DNA of 64,000 nucleotides from Acinetobacter higginsii (GTDB taxonomy: Bacteria > Pseudomonadota > Gammaproteobacteria > Pseudomonadales > Moraxellaceae), in contig NZ_KB850072.1 of assembly GCF_000369525.1 (NCBI RefSeq), positions 1,176,760-1,240,759 of the forward strand, given 5' to 3'. The translations under genes and the position numbers were made by a program. Below, in pieces: positions 52,568-60,570 of the stretch (positions are counted from its first letter, which is position 1; every line of letters starts with the position of its first letter). The notes beneath the pieces were generated by a model. The model had not been told where the DNA came from. It did no database searches and saw nothing but the letters and a program-made list of their open reading frames with translations.

Positions 52568-53419
52568 ATGAGTGATTCAAACTATATCCCCCCGCAAGTT
52601 TGGCAATGGACTGGAGAAAAATCTGATTTAAATCAACCTACGTCTGGCAGCCGCTATGAATATATATTACCTATTGGTAAACATCCGCTTCAATTGTATT
52701 CATTGGCAACGCCAAATGGCCAGAAAGTGACGATCCTGCTTGAGGAACTATTGGCCTTGGGATATCAAGATGCCGAATATGATGCATGGTTGATTAAAAT
52801 TGGAGAAGGCCAACAATTCAGCAGTGGCTTCGTCGAAATTAACCCCAACTCTAAAATCCCAGCATTAGTTGATCATAGCAAAAATCCACCATTACGTATT
52901 TTTGAATCAGGTTCAATTTTGCTTTACCTAGCCGAAAAATTTAAAGCCTTTATTCCAACTGATATCGCTGCACGGACTGAATGCCTAAATTGGCTATTTT
53001 GGCAAATGGGAAGTGCACCCTACCTTGGTGGTGGTTTAGGACATTTTTATGCTTATGCACCTGTGAAAATTGAATATGCCATTAATCGCTTTGCTATGGA
53101 AACCAAGCGCTTATTGGATGTTTTAGATCAACATTTAGCGAAAAATGAATATTTGGCAGGAACTGAATATACCATTGCGGATATTGCAGCTTTTCCTTGG
53201 TACGGTAGTCTGGTGAAAGGTTGGGTCTATAATGCAGATGAATTTCTAGCTGTAGATCAATATAAACATGTACAGCGCTGGGCAGATGCCATTCTAGCGC
53301 GGCCCGCCGTGCAACGAGGGCGAATGGTTAACCGTACTTTTGGGGATTTGGAAACCCAACTGCATGAACGCCATGATGCAAGTGACTTTGATACCCATAC
53401 GCAAGACAAACTTCAATAA
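52568..53419 (+). CDS. yghU: Glutathione-disulfide-bond oxidoreductase YghU
   Basis: A 283-aa glutathione transferase-fold enzyme of the YghU/nu class. MSDSNYIPPQVWQW, HPLQLYSLATPNGQKVTILLEEL and NPNSKIPAL are the N-terminal thioredoxin-like signatures, and LAGTEYTIADIAAFPW is the C-terminal N-capping box. It reduces disulfides of small molecules with glutathione. The ATG at 52568 is chosen over a TTG at 52547. It is a single gene with a very strong terminator. Confidence 0.9.
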   Translation: MSDSNYIPPQVWQWTGEKSDLNQPTSGSRYEYILPIGKHPLQLYSLATPNGQKVTILLEELLALGYQDAEYDAWLIKIGEGQQFSSGFVEINPNSKIPALVDHSKNPPLRIFESGSILLYLAEKFKAFIPTDIAARTECLNWLFWQMGSAPYLGGGLGHFYAYAPVKIEYAINRFAMETKRLLDVLDQHLAKNEYLAGTEYTIADIAAFPWYGSLVKGWVYNADEFLAVDQYKHVQRWADAILARPAVQRGRMVNRTFGDLETQLHERHDASDFDTHTQDKLQ

Positions 53420-53434
53420 GTAAGATTTAAGCCT

Positions 53435-53467
53435 AATTTTTATGCTAGTTCGCTAGCATAAAAAATT
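53435..53467. terminator. Strong bidirectional terminator with TTCG loop
   Basis: ATTTTTATGCTAG and CTAGCATAAAAAAT enclose the stable TTCG tetraloop, with A and T runs on both sides, 16 bp past the yghU stop. Confidence 0.85.
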
Positions 53468-53531
53468 TAGATGCAACTCAATGAAAGAAATAGCTTACTA
53501 AAAATTAAGCAATATCTTGTATGGTGTACCC

Positions 53532-54137
53532 ATGAACCTGTATCAATTGTCTTTTTGAATCCTCCCCTTATTGATGTGTATGGGTCTTAGTTCATCAATT
53601 TGTTTAGCAAAAAACTTATCGCTTTTGTTAGATAAAGATTTACAAGAATCATTAATTACAATCAATGGAAAAGAAATTATTGAAAAGAACCAAATAAAGA
53701 CACTTGCCAATAAAAGCTATCAATATTTTTCGGTTAAGAAAGAAAACGGAATGATTTATGAAGCGTATATCAGACAATGCGTTGGTGATTACTTAAAAAA
53801 TCTTGATAAAAAAGAAACAAAAGCATTCGACATCTGTACTCATGAAGTTATGGATAATTTAGATGAATTAATGAACCAAACCAAAGCCTTACAGATCCAT
53901 TTTACAGGTACGCAATATGTCTATGACGGCGATGAAAACTCTACCCTGTTCCATTATTATTCTTTTGTTCATGTTAAAAATTACTATATGACCAATGAGC
54001 AAAAACATCCAATGTATGGGGTAATATATCGCTGTAAAGTGAAAGCTGAGACAATGAGATTAGAGGAATTTGTTGAGTATGCGAAAAATAATTGTGCCAA
54101 TACAATGGCTATATCAGCCTCATCCTCTTTGAAATGA
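53532..54137 (+). pseudogene. Exported protein gene with a stop codon inside the signal peptide
   Basis: The long frame at 53571-54137 (188 aa from a TTG, or from ATG at 53574) begins with half a signal peptide, CMGLSSSICLAKN. In the same frame, 39 bp upstream, an ATG at 53532 reads MNLYQLSF, then TGA at 53556, then ILPLLMCMGLSSSICLA. Replacing the TGA by TGG (Trp) gives one complete signal peptide. The mature part (about 170 residues, four Cys) is intact and of unknown family. Either the gene is broken or translation restarts downstream with a shortened leader. Confidence 0.55.
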
Positions 54138-54485
54138 GCGCCGATTATTCTGCATAGGGTGACTATTAGCCCTTGATTTAAAATGCTCATCTGACTGCAA
54201 TAGCTTATTCATTAAAGCAACTTAAGTATGTATAAAGTAATATTTTACCTATCAATGTAATCAATATAAAAGCACATATTTCATCATAACAAATTGTATA
54301 AAAAAGATTTTTCAACCAATCAACAAATTTATTGCGACATTTTCTCTATTCAAAAAAGTCAATCAATTGCGCTATTTTCGCTATTTTGTATTTCAGGATT
54401 TGGCTTTATTCTGAAAGATAGAATGGAAAAAGCATAGAGACATCCTGACCTAGGATTTCTGGATTCAATAGATGGGAGCAGTGAG
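54138..54485. other. Promoter-containing spacer
   Basis: This 348-bp AT-rich spacer holds no ORF I trust. TTTGGCTT about 54399 and GATAGAAT at 54417 could be part of the promoter of the 503-aa gene, and GGGAG at 54474 is its ribosome site. Confidence 0.35.
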
Positions 54486-55997
54486 TTGAGTAATATATTA
54501 CAGTCTAAAAATGATGGGATACAATTTCCAATTCAATCCGGCAAACAGGCTCCCAGTACGACAAATACAGCAAAGAAAATTCTATATGCCGCATTGAGTA
54601 GCGTTGATTCTCCACTTGCATCACAACTTAAAGCAGAAAAAAATTGGAGAAAAAAATATCCAACTTACTTTCAAGAACTTGTAAAAACAGGAATTAGCTC
54701 AGTACATTATCCATTACTTATTGCCCAAAATGGTCTAGATGCAGCTAAAAATCTCTTTACATTTAACCGAGCTGGTCAACAATCGACGTTAGAACAAGCA
54801 ATGTCTGATATTAAAGACCAACCTTTTGATAACTATGTTTTAAAAGGTGTAGGTAATTCTGCGATTGAACCTTGGTATATTCCTTTCAATGGAGAAAAAT
54901 TACAGGGACAAGCATTACTCGAACAAATAGATCGCTGGGAAAATCAAAAAGTTATCGAACCTAGCCATGCAAAAGCACTACGCCTACTCCAAGCTCACCC
55001 TGAATGGTTTGATCTATCGTCACGGACGATGGTGTTGTTCGGTGCAGCTTCTGAAGCGGGTCCTCTCAGTTGGTTGGCAAAATGGCGTGCCAATATTATT
55101 GCGATTGATTTACCAAATCCTCAAATATGGGAAAAAATTACTCAAACAGTTGAGCAAGGTAACGCGACATTGATCGCTCCACAGATCAGCTTAGCCAATA
55201 AAGAGAAACAGCTCGGTGCCAACCTATTAACCCAAACTCCAGAAATTGCGAATTGGCTGAATACCTTTGCAGAAACCTTAGACCTTGCAGGTATTGCATA
55301 TTTAGATGGTGAAAAACATGTCCGTGTTTCAATCGCTATGATTAGCATTATGGAGCAAGTGAGCAAACAAAAAGCGGACAGCAGTATCATGTTTATGCTG
55401 ACGCCAACTGATATTTATGCGATTCCAAAAGCTGTAGTGAACTCCATACAAGAAAAAACTCAACAGCGTCCAATGATAGAAAAGTTACTCACTCGATCTA
55501 TTCACAATATTTCCTTGACTAACTTCTTTAAACCAAATGCAAAGCAGTTAATCCAATCTGATAATGGTCAACAGTACGGTATCTCCGATTGTATGGTCAT
55601 TGAACAAGGGCCGAACTACGCCCTTGCTAAACGCCTACAACAATGGTTTGCAATACGCAGCCGTGCACGTGGCCAAAAAACGGTCATCAATATTGCACCC
55701 TCTACGACAACACACTCCGTGGTTAAAAATCCAATTCTCAAAGCTGCCTTTGCTGGTGCAGATTTATTTAAAGTAGAAACATTCAGTCCAGAGACGACCA
55801 ATGCCATCATGGCAGCGCTTTGGGTACATGATTTAAATAATCCAGAAAGTGCGACCAATCCAACCAAACAGTTAAATCATCCTTTAGATTTGATTATGGA
55901 AAATGCCAATCATGGTGGCTTGTGGCATGTACCTTACTTGGCGCGAACGGCTTTACCCTTTGCAGCTGCATATGGTTGGATAAGAGGAAAGTTCTAA
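54486..55997 (+). CDS. Hypothetical protein of 503 aa, TTG start
   Basis: A large soluble protein with no signal peptide. The only usable start is a TTG at 54486 with GGGAG 7 bp before it. The segment RTMVLFGAASEAGPLSWLAKWRANIIAIDLPNPQIWEKI has the look of a Rossmann nucleotide-binding strand-loop-helix, and IAPQISLANKEKQLGANLL and GGLWHVPYLARTALPFAAAYGWIRG stand out as conserved-looking blocks. I do not recognise the family. It is a single gene with a terminator at 56018. Confidence 0.75.
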   Translation: MSNILQSKNDGIQFPIQSGKQAPSTTNTAKKILYAALSSVDSPLASQLKAEKNWRKKYPTYFQELVKTGISSVHYPLLIAQNGLDAAKNLFTFNRAGQQSTLEQAMSDIKDQPFDNYVLKGVGNSAIEPWYIPFNGEKLQGQALLEQIDRWENQKVIEPSHAKALRLLQAHPEWFDLSSRTMVLFGAASEAGPLSWLAKWRANIIAIDLPNPQIWEKITQTVEQGNATLIAPQISLANKEKQLGANLLTQTPEIANWLNTFAETLDLAGIAYLDGEKHVRVSIAMISIMEQVSKQKADSSIMFMLTPTDIYAIPKAVVNSIQEKTQQRPMIEKLLTRSIHNISLTNFFKPNAKQLIQSDNGQQYGISDCMVIEQGPNYALAKRLQQWFAIRSRARGQKTVINIAPSTTTHSVVKNPILKAAFAGADLFKVETFSPETTNAIMAALWVHDLNNPESATNPTKQLNHPLDLIMENANHGGLWHVPYLARTALPFAAAYGWIRGKF

Positions 55998-56017
55998 CAA
56001 AAAAGTTATTTTAAGCT

Positions 56018-56050
56018 GAGCGAGAAAATGTCGAATGCATTCTCTCGCTC
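56018..56050 (+). terminator. Rho-independent terminator
   Basis: GAGCGAGA pairs with TCTCGCTC, extended by inner pairs AATG/CATT, and a TTATTTTA tract follows. Confidence 0.75.
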
Positions 56051-56071
56051 TTATTTTATGCTAAATTTATT

Positions 56072-56090
56072 GCAAATAATTATCATTACC
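56072..56090. promoter_or_regulatory. Fur box-like site
   Basis: GCAAATAATTATCATTACC matches 14 of 19 positions of the Fur consensus and lies 47 bp before the chosen start of the siderophore-interacting protein. Confidence 0.6.
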
Positions 56091-56137
56091 ATGCATAATT
56101 AATGAAATTTCACTTAATTATGATTGGTAAATTGACA

Positions 56138-56983
56138 ATGACTAAGCAAAAAGTGGTTTCAAACGATAACAATATACTCAAACAAAACGATCATATGAGA
56201 AATCTCGAACAGACCGAGATGACAATTACTGCAATTTCAAGGCCATTCCCAAGCATTTTAAGAGTTCATGCTAAAATTAATACAAATCAACCAGATATGT
56301 GGGATAAGCCAAATTTAGCTGTCCGTATCGAAGTTTCTGAAAATTTAACCCGTGTTTATACTATTCGCTCATTTAATCGTGATCACCACGAAGTAGAAAT
56401 TGATCTGATTGAACATGAAGATGAGAGTCCTGCAATGCAATGGATACATCAAGCCAAGGTAGGAACAAAAACGCAGCTGATTGGACCAAGACCACATTTT
56501 GTTCCAGATTTTGAGGCAGAAAAGCATATCGTGATGTTTGCCGATGAAACCGCTCTCCCTGCGCTTTATTCAATCTTGCAACATTGGCAAAACAATATAA
56601 CTGCAGATATTTTTGTTGAAAGTCATGATGCCAATATTTGCGAATACCTCCCAAATCAAGAAAATGTTCAAATACATTTACTGCAAAGAGAACGCCAAGA
56701 TCAAGCAGGAAAAATGGGGCTGTTGCTAAAAGCTGCTTACCAATTTAAAGAAACAAATGACCTAGTTGTTTGGGCTGCATGCGAACGGAATGAAGCCAGA
56801 GCAATTCGCAAATTCTTTTTAGAGGAAAAGTCACTACCTAAAAAAGATGTACAAGTGACAGGTTATTGGAATGTTGGTCTTTCAAGTACGATTTTAGATG
56901 AAGTTCGGTTGGAATATTATCAAAAGCATTTGGAAGCAGGAAAAACACTAGAAACATTTGATGATTTAGATATGCCTGTATAA
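56138..56983 (+). CDS. Siderophore-interacting protein (FAD-dependent ferric reductase)
   Basis: A 281-aa NAD(P)H-flavin ferric-siderophore reductase of the ViuB/YqjH group. The FAD-binding motif RVYTIRSF is present, followed by the shared-pocket segment VEIDLIEHEDESPAMQWIHQAKVGTKTQLIGPRP and NAD(P)H-side blocks (FADETALPAL, WAACERNEARAIRKF, VTGYWNVGLSS). It releases iron from imported siderophores by reduction. I start at the ATG at 56138 (MTKQK); an earlier ATG at 56102 adds 12 residues. A Fur-like box lies upstream, and it fits the two TonB receptors. Confidence 0.88.
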   Translation: MTKQKVVSNDNNILKQNDHMRNLEQTEMTITAISRPFPSILRVHAKINTNQPDMWDKPNLAVRIEVSENLTRVYTIRSFNRDHHEVEIDLIEHEDESPAMQWIHQAKVGTKTQLIGPRPHFVPDFEAEKHIVMFADETALPALYSILQHWQNNITADIFVESHDANICEYLPNQENVQIHLLQRERQDQAGKMGLLLKAAYQFKETNDLVVWAACERNEARAIRKFFLEEKSLPKKDVQVTGYWNVGLSSTILDEVRLEYYQKHLEAGKTLETFDDLDMPV

Positions 56984-56998
56984 AAACGTTAGAGATTT

Positions 56999-57026
56999 AA
57001 CAAGAGAGTTTTAAAACTCTCTTGTT
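56999..57026. terminator. Bidirectional terminator between the SIP and zigA genes
   Basis: A perfect 28-bp inverted repeat (AACAAGAGAGTTTT and its complement) followed by T residues. Confidence 0.85.
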
Positions 57027-57053
57027 TTTTATCGATACTTATCAGTACTAAAT

Positions 57054-58280
57054 TTAGTTGTTTTGAGTCATTTCATCCCATTCTAGAAATGGATTGTCAA
57101 AGCTTTTCCACGCATTTGCCCCTAGTGCCATTTCTTCATCATTTAATAAGCAAGCATTGAAACTTTGAATCAGTTCAGACTGATTCATTTCCATTCCAAT
57201 CAAAACAATTTCTTGTCTGGCATCTCCTGTTAGATCGTCCCATTTCTTTTCTATAGCTTCGCGACTGTGTTGATCTTCTGGCCAATGTTCATCTGGTACA
57301 GCTGCCCACCAATAACCTGCAACCCCGTGTCTCGCCATAGCACCGGCTTGAGACCAAGAGCCTGCAAACTCTGGGTGAGACGCTAGCCAAAAAAAGCCCT
57401 TTGAACGAATCACCCCTGGCCATTCAGATTGGACAAAATCAAAGAAGCGTTGCGGATGAAATGGTCGTCGAGCACTATAGACAAAGCTGCTTATACCATA
57501 CTCTTCGGTTTCTGGTTGATGTTCCCCTCTAAGCTCTTTTAGCCATCCTGGTGCTTGAGCTGCTTGGTGAAAATCAAATAAATGCGTATTCAATACAGAC
57601 TTAAGATCAACCTGTCCGAATTCTGATGTTTCGATTTTTGCTCTTGGGTTAAGTGAATGGAGAATTCCAAATAGTCTGGCTTTTTCTTGTTTGTCGACTA
57701 AATCGACTTTATTCAATACGATTACATCACAAAATTCAATTTGATCAATTAAGAGATCGACGACATTCCGTTGATCTTCTTCCCCTAATGATTCTCCTCG
57801 AGATTGTAAACTGTCTAGCGAACTATAGTCTTTTAGAAAATTATAAGCATCAACCACGGTCACCATTGTATCTAGTCGGGCAAATTCATTTAATGAGATA
57901 CCATTTTCATCTTCAAAAGTAAAAGTTTCAGCAACAGGTAAAGGCTCAGAAATACCTGTTGACTCGATCACCAATTGGTCAAAACGTTGATCCTCGGCTA
58001 AACGGCGTACCTCAAGTAATAGATCTTCTCTCAAAGTACAGCAAATACAGCCATTACTCATCTCAACCAATTTCTCATCTGTTCGTGATAGCTCTGCTCC
58101 ACCTTCTCGAACTAAAGCAGCATCAATATTAATTTCAGACATATCATTAACAATTACAGCAACTTTCCTGCCTTCTCGATTGTTTAAAATATGATTCAGT
58201 AGCGTCGTTTTTCCTGCACCCAAAAAACCTGATAATACCGTTACAGGAAGTTTTGATGGAGTGGCTAAAGAATGATTCAT
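57054..58280 (-). CDS. zigA: Zinc-starvation GTPase ZigA (COG0523, CobW-like)
   Basis: A 408-aa G3E GTPase. The Walker A motif GFLGAGKTT is at residues 18-26, [15 protein letters not shown] and NKVD serve nucleotide binding, and the metal motif CICC (78-81) is intact. C-terminal CobW_C follows. COG0523 proteins deliver zinc to client proteins; ZigA of Acinetobacter baumannii is the known Zur-controlled member and lies beside zrlA, as here. The ATG at 58280 ([10 protein letters not shown]) is preferred to a GTG at 58292. It follows zrlA by 106 bp and probably shares its Zur-controlled transcript. Confidence 0.85.
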   Translation of the reverse strand: MNHSLATPSKLPVTVLSGFLGAGKTTLLNHILNNREGRKVAVIVNDMSEINIDAALVREGGAELSRTDEKLVEMSNGCICCTLREDLLLEVRRLAEDQRFDQLVIESTGISEPLPVAETFTFEDENGISLNEFARLDTMVTVVDAYNFLKDYSSLDSLQSRGESLGEEDQRNVVDLLIDQIEFCDVIVLNKVDLVDKQEKARLFGILHSLNPRAKIETSEFGQVDLKSVLNTHLFDFHQAAQAPGWLKELRGEHQPETEEYGISSFVYSARRPFHPQRFFDFVQSEWPGVIRSKGFFWLASHPEFAGSWSQAGAMARHGVAGYWWAAVPDEHWPEDQHSREAIEKKWDDLTGDARQEIVLIGMEMNQSELIQSFNACLLNDEEMALGANAWKSFDNPFLEWDEMTQNN

Positions 58281-58386
58281 TGGCGTTCTCACTGTTTAAG
58301 TTTTTTAGAATCCATACTTAAAAGCATGGAAGATTTAGACCTAATATTCTTTAATGATTAGGATTGAGAATTGGCATGTTTTGCTT

Positions 58387-59142
58387 TCATTCGGTTTTAC
58401 CCATCGTGTTGAGATGTGAGAGAACAGAATTAGAAAAATCTTTCATACACGGTGATGATGTATAACGATGATCCACCCCCCATGTACGATAACCAGCAGC
58501 ATCAATATGAATTTGGCCTGATTCATAGACACCCAATCCCATATTCAGCGCTTCACCGTGATCTAACCAAAATTGGCAAAGTTTCAGTTTCGTTTCTTGG
58601 ATGAATATTTGCTGTTTAGCATCTGGGTTTTGATTGCCAATGCGGAAATCTAAAGCAGCATTAAAAACATGTCTTGAACTTCCAGCTCCACCAGCACACT
58701 GATTTAATAAATTATTTCGATAAACGGAGGTCACTGTGAAATTTTGAATCACTTGCTGCTCAACCAACTGATTCAAAATATTCAATGTTGGAATAATGTT
58801 GTTCCAAAGTTCTTGATGAGGAACTTCATATTCATTGGCATGGCACTTTTGCCAATCCTTAGCAGTCTGTAGAAATTCATAGTCAGGAATATAAAAAACC
58901 AGCCCCTTATTTTTTAAAAAAGTTTTATAGGCCTTTATCTGTAGCTGATGTTCAATTTGGCCTGACCATTTTAAATATGAAGATGGAGCCGTATTTTGTT
59001 GTGAAAAATTGGAAATACTATTGATCTTATTCGTAAAAGATGAACTTTTAATAATAGGATGAACCGTTTGTTTAGGGTTTTGGGTATTGTATTGACATGC
59101 TGAAACACAAAAAATAAAACCTAAAAGATAAATATTCCTCAT
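58387..59142 (-). CDS. zrlA: Zur-regulated lipoprotein peptidase ZrlA (M15-type carboxypeptidase)
   Basis: A 251-aa lipoprotein: MRNIYLLGFIFCVSACQYNT ends in a lipobox with the cysteine near residue 16. The catalytic part is an M15/VanY-like peptidase with GSSRHVFNAALDFR (His and Asp zinc ligands), GLGVYESGQIHID (His) and RTWGVDHR. It trims peptidoglycan stem peptides and maintains the wall under zinc starvation in A. baumannii (ZrlA). The ATG at 59142 is the first one; a longer frame from a TTG inside the upstream palindrome has no ribosome site. A Zur-like palindrome lies 49 bp upstream. Confidence 0.82.
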   Translation of the reverse strand: MRNIYLLGFIFCVSACQYNTQNPKQTVHPIIKSSSFTNKINSISNFSQQNTAPSSYLKWSGQIEHQLQIKAYKTFLKNKGLVFYIPDYEFLQTAKDWQKCHANEYEVPHQELWNNIIPTLNILNQLVEQQVIQNFTVTSVYRNNLLNQCAGGAGSSRHVFNAALDFRIGNQNPDAKQQIFIQETKLKLCQFWLDHGEALNMGLGVYESGQIHIDAAGYRTWGVDHRYTSSPCMKDFSNSVLSHLNTMGKTE

Positions 59143-59190
59143 GTCGATACACCACCACCCAGTCATCAAAGTACAGATGGCAATTTTATT

Positions 59191-59228
59191 ACCATTAATT
59201 GTTATGTTATAACATAACAATTAATGGT
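59191..59228. promoter_or_regulatory. Zur box: 38-bp perfect palindrome
   Basis: Two 19-base arms (first arm ACCATTAATTGTTATGTTA) meet with no spacer, giving 38 bases of perfect symmetry. The central GTTATGTTATAACATAAC is as expected for Zur in gamma-proteobacteria. It is just upstream of zrlA-zigA and in front of no plus-strand gene. It also makes false ORFs begin with the same residues on both strands. Confidence 0.75.
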
Positions 59229-59264
59229 GCAAGCTCAAACATTAAACAAATAACTCTTAGATGC

Positions 59265-59687
59265 TTAGGGCTGAGTCTGATCTCCTTTTATTCTTCGACG
59301 AATTTCTTCACGCCACTTTGCAGCATTATCTTGTTGCTTATTCAACACGACACCAAGCATATAAGCGGTTACCGCAGCACCAATGAGTGCGATCCCACTT
59401 TCATAAATGATATCAATGACAAATTCAAAGATGCCCTCTGATAAAAAGCTCAATGCACCTGAATATTTAAGAAATTTTGCAATCGCAACAATCACAATGC
59501 CTAAAAATGCACCAGCCCAGAGAAAAAATTTATGGATATTGATTGGAGCTGTTATTTCATCAATTTGATCAGGATATTCACGGTAATATTCCACTTCTTC
59601 ATCCGTAACTTCAGGCGAAGATTTGAAGAATAACCGCATAAAAAGCGTATCATGATCTAGCTTTAAGCCTTTTTTCATTCTCATCAT
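59265..59687 (-). CDS. Small two-helix membrane protein, unknown function
   Basis: A 140-aa protein with a charged cytoplasmic-looking head (MKKGLKLDHDTLFMRLFFKSSPEVTDEEVEYYREYP), two membrane helices (FFLWAGAFLGIVIVAIAKFL and GIALIGAAVTAYMLGVVLNKQ) and a basic tail (WREEIRRRIKGDQ). The ATG at 59687 has another ATG next to it and one at 59678. It is on the same strand as zrlA but separated by the Zur palindrome, so it has its own promoter. No named family. Confidence 0.6.
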   Translation of the reverse strand: MMRMKKGLKLDHDTLFMRLFFKSSPEVTDEEVEYYREYPDQIDEITAPINIHKFFLWAGAFLGIVIVAIAKFLKYSGALSFLSEGIFEFVIDIIYESGIALIGAAVTAYMLGVVLNKQQDNAAKWREEIRRRIKGDQTQP

Positions 59688-59972
59688 CTATATTTTTAAA
59701 TTGATAACATGTTAGCTATTTTTGCTTTGCTAATAAATAAACGCTAAAACTAAACATTTGAGGCCTAAAAATAAAAAAATCCTTAAAATTATTAAGCAAA
59801 ATTTAACGGTAAAATGCACAAAAATACGGCTATAGTGATGAAATTTAATATTTATTCATGTAAAAAACTTATCATTATTCATTAAAAATAATTAAGTATC
59901 CTCTTTAAAAAAAAGATTTCTTTGTTATAGTATTTCTCCAATGGTTTCCATAAAGAGATCAATCGGGTGTTG

Positions 59973-60422
59973 ATGCTTGGAAGATTGCTTGGGTTCTATG
60001 CAATCTTTTTACAAATCGCTGTGTTCTTACAGCCATTGCTGCCAGAGAAATATCAAGTTTCTCCAGTATGTGAGACTATTACCCAAATTTTATTACAAGA
60101 CCATCATTCTGCCTCTCCGCTCCATAGCCATCATCATATTGCTGCTCAACATGATACTGTACATGAGCATCAAGCTTTTTCAGCTGAAGTTAAAACGTCG
60201 GCAAGTCACCATCACCACCATGATGCAAACCATCAGTGTCAATACTGTGTGGTGTATAGCCATGTATTGCCTTTACCAGATGTCGATCTAAAGCAAATTC
60301 TAGTCCGAATTCAGGTTCGATTTCTGGCTTTTATTGAAAACTATTTCCATGTTTTCTTTCAGCTTCAACAACTCTTTCTCACTCCTCAAGGTCGAGCACC
60401 TCCTCTCTTAATCTCATTCTGA
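59973..60422 (+). CDS. Histidine-rich DUF2946-type protein
   Basis: A 149-aa protein with an N-terminal membrane helix (LLGFYAIFLQIAVFLQPLLP), then a run of histidine-rich repeats (HSHHHIAAQH, SHHHHHDANHQ), a CQYC pair and a C-terminal PQGRAPPL end that marks DUF2946. The histidines and cysteines suggest copper or another metal is bound outside the membrane. It lies 55 bp before a small leader ORF and the cyd operon, and could help metal handling for the oxidase. A GTG six bases upstream is an alternative start. Confidence 0.7.
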   Translation: MLGRLLGFYAIFLQIAVFLQPLLPEKYQVSPVCETITQILLQDHHSASPLHSHHHIAAQHDTVHEHQAFSAEVKTSASHHHHHDANHQCQYCVVYSHVLPLPDVDLKQILVRIQVRFLAFIENYFHVFFQLQQLFLTPQGRAPPLLISF

Positions 60423-60477
60423 CTTGAAGCTCAAAACTTTTTAGTTTTGAAAAACTTTTATTCAAGAGATTATCGTC

Positions 60478-60570
60478 ATGTTTTCTTTTTCTAATCATAC
60501 GCTTAATTGGGTAGAGCTTTATTCAACCTCAAGTTTATCTCATCAGCAACAAGATGAGGTGCTGTCATGA
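60478..60570 (+). CDS. 30-aa leader ORF coupled to cydA
   Basis: An ATG at 60478 after AAGAGA opens MFSFSNHTLNWVELYSTSSL and nine more residues, and its TGA overlaps the cydA ATG as ATGA. The cydA ribosome site GATGAGGTG lies inside it. The overlap suggests translational coupling, with the leader's translation setting the rate of cydA expression. The peptide has no known domain. It could be chance, but the phase and overlap are exact. Confidence 0.45.
   Translation: MFSFSNHTLNWVELYSTSSLSHQQQDEVLS

Noticed and set aside
59143-59220. N-terminal extension of zrlA from a TTG
   Set aside because: The extension would come from the Zur palindrome and spacer and would bury the lipoprotein signal peptide that starts at the ATG at 59142.
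59199-59441. Plus-strand ORF beginning MLCYNITING
   Set aside because: The start lies in the Zur palindrome and copies the false start of the opposite frame; the rest is antisense to the small membrane protein.
60186-60230. His-tag-like run as vector sequence
   Set aside because: It is part of a natural histidine-rich DUF2946 protein, with further scattered histidines and a native C-terminus.
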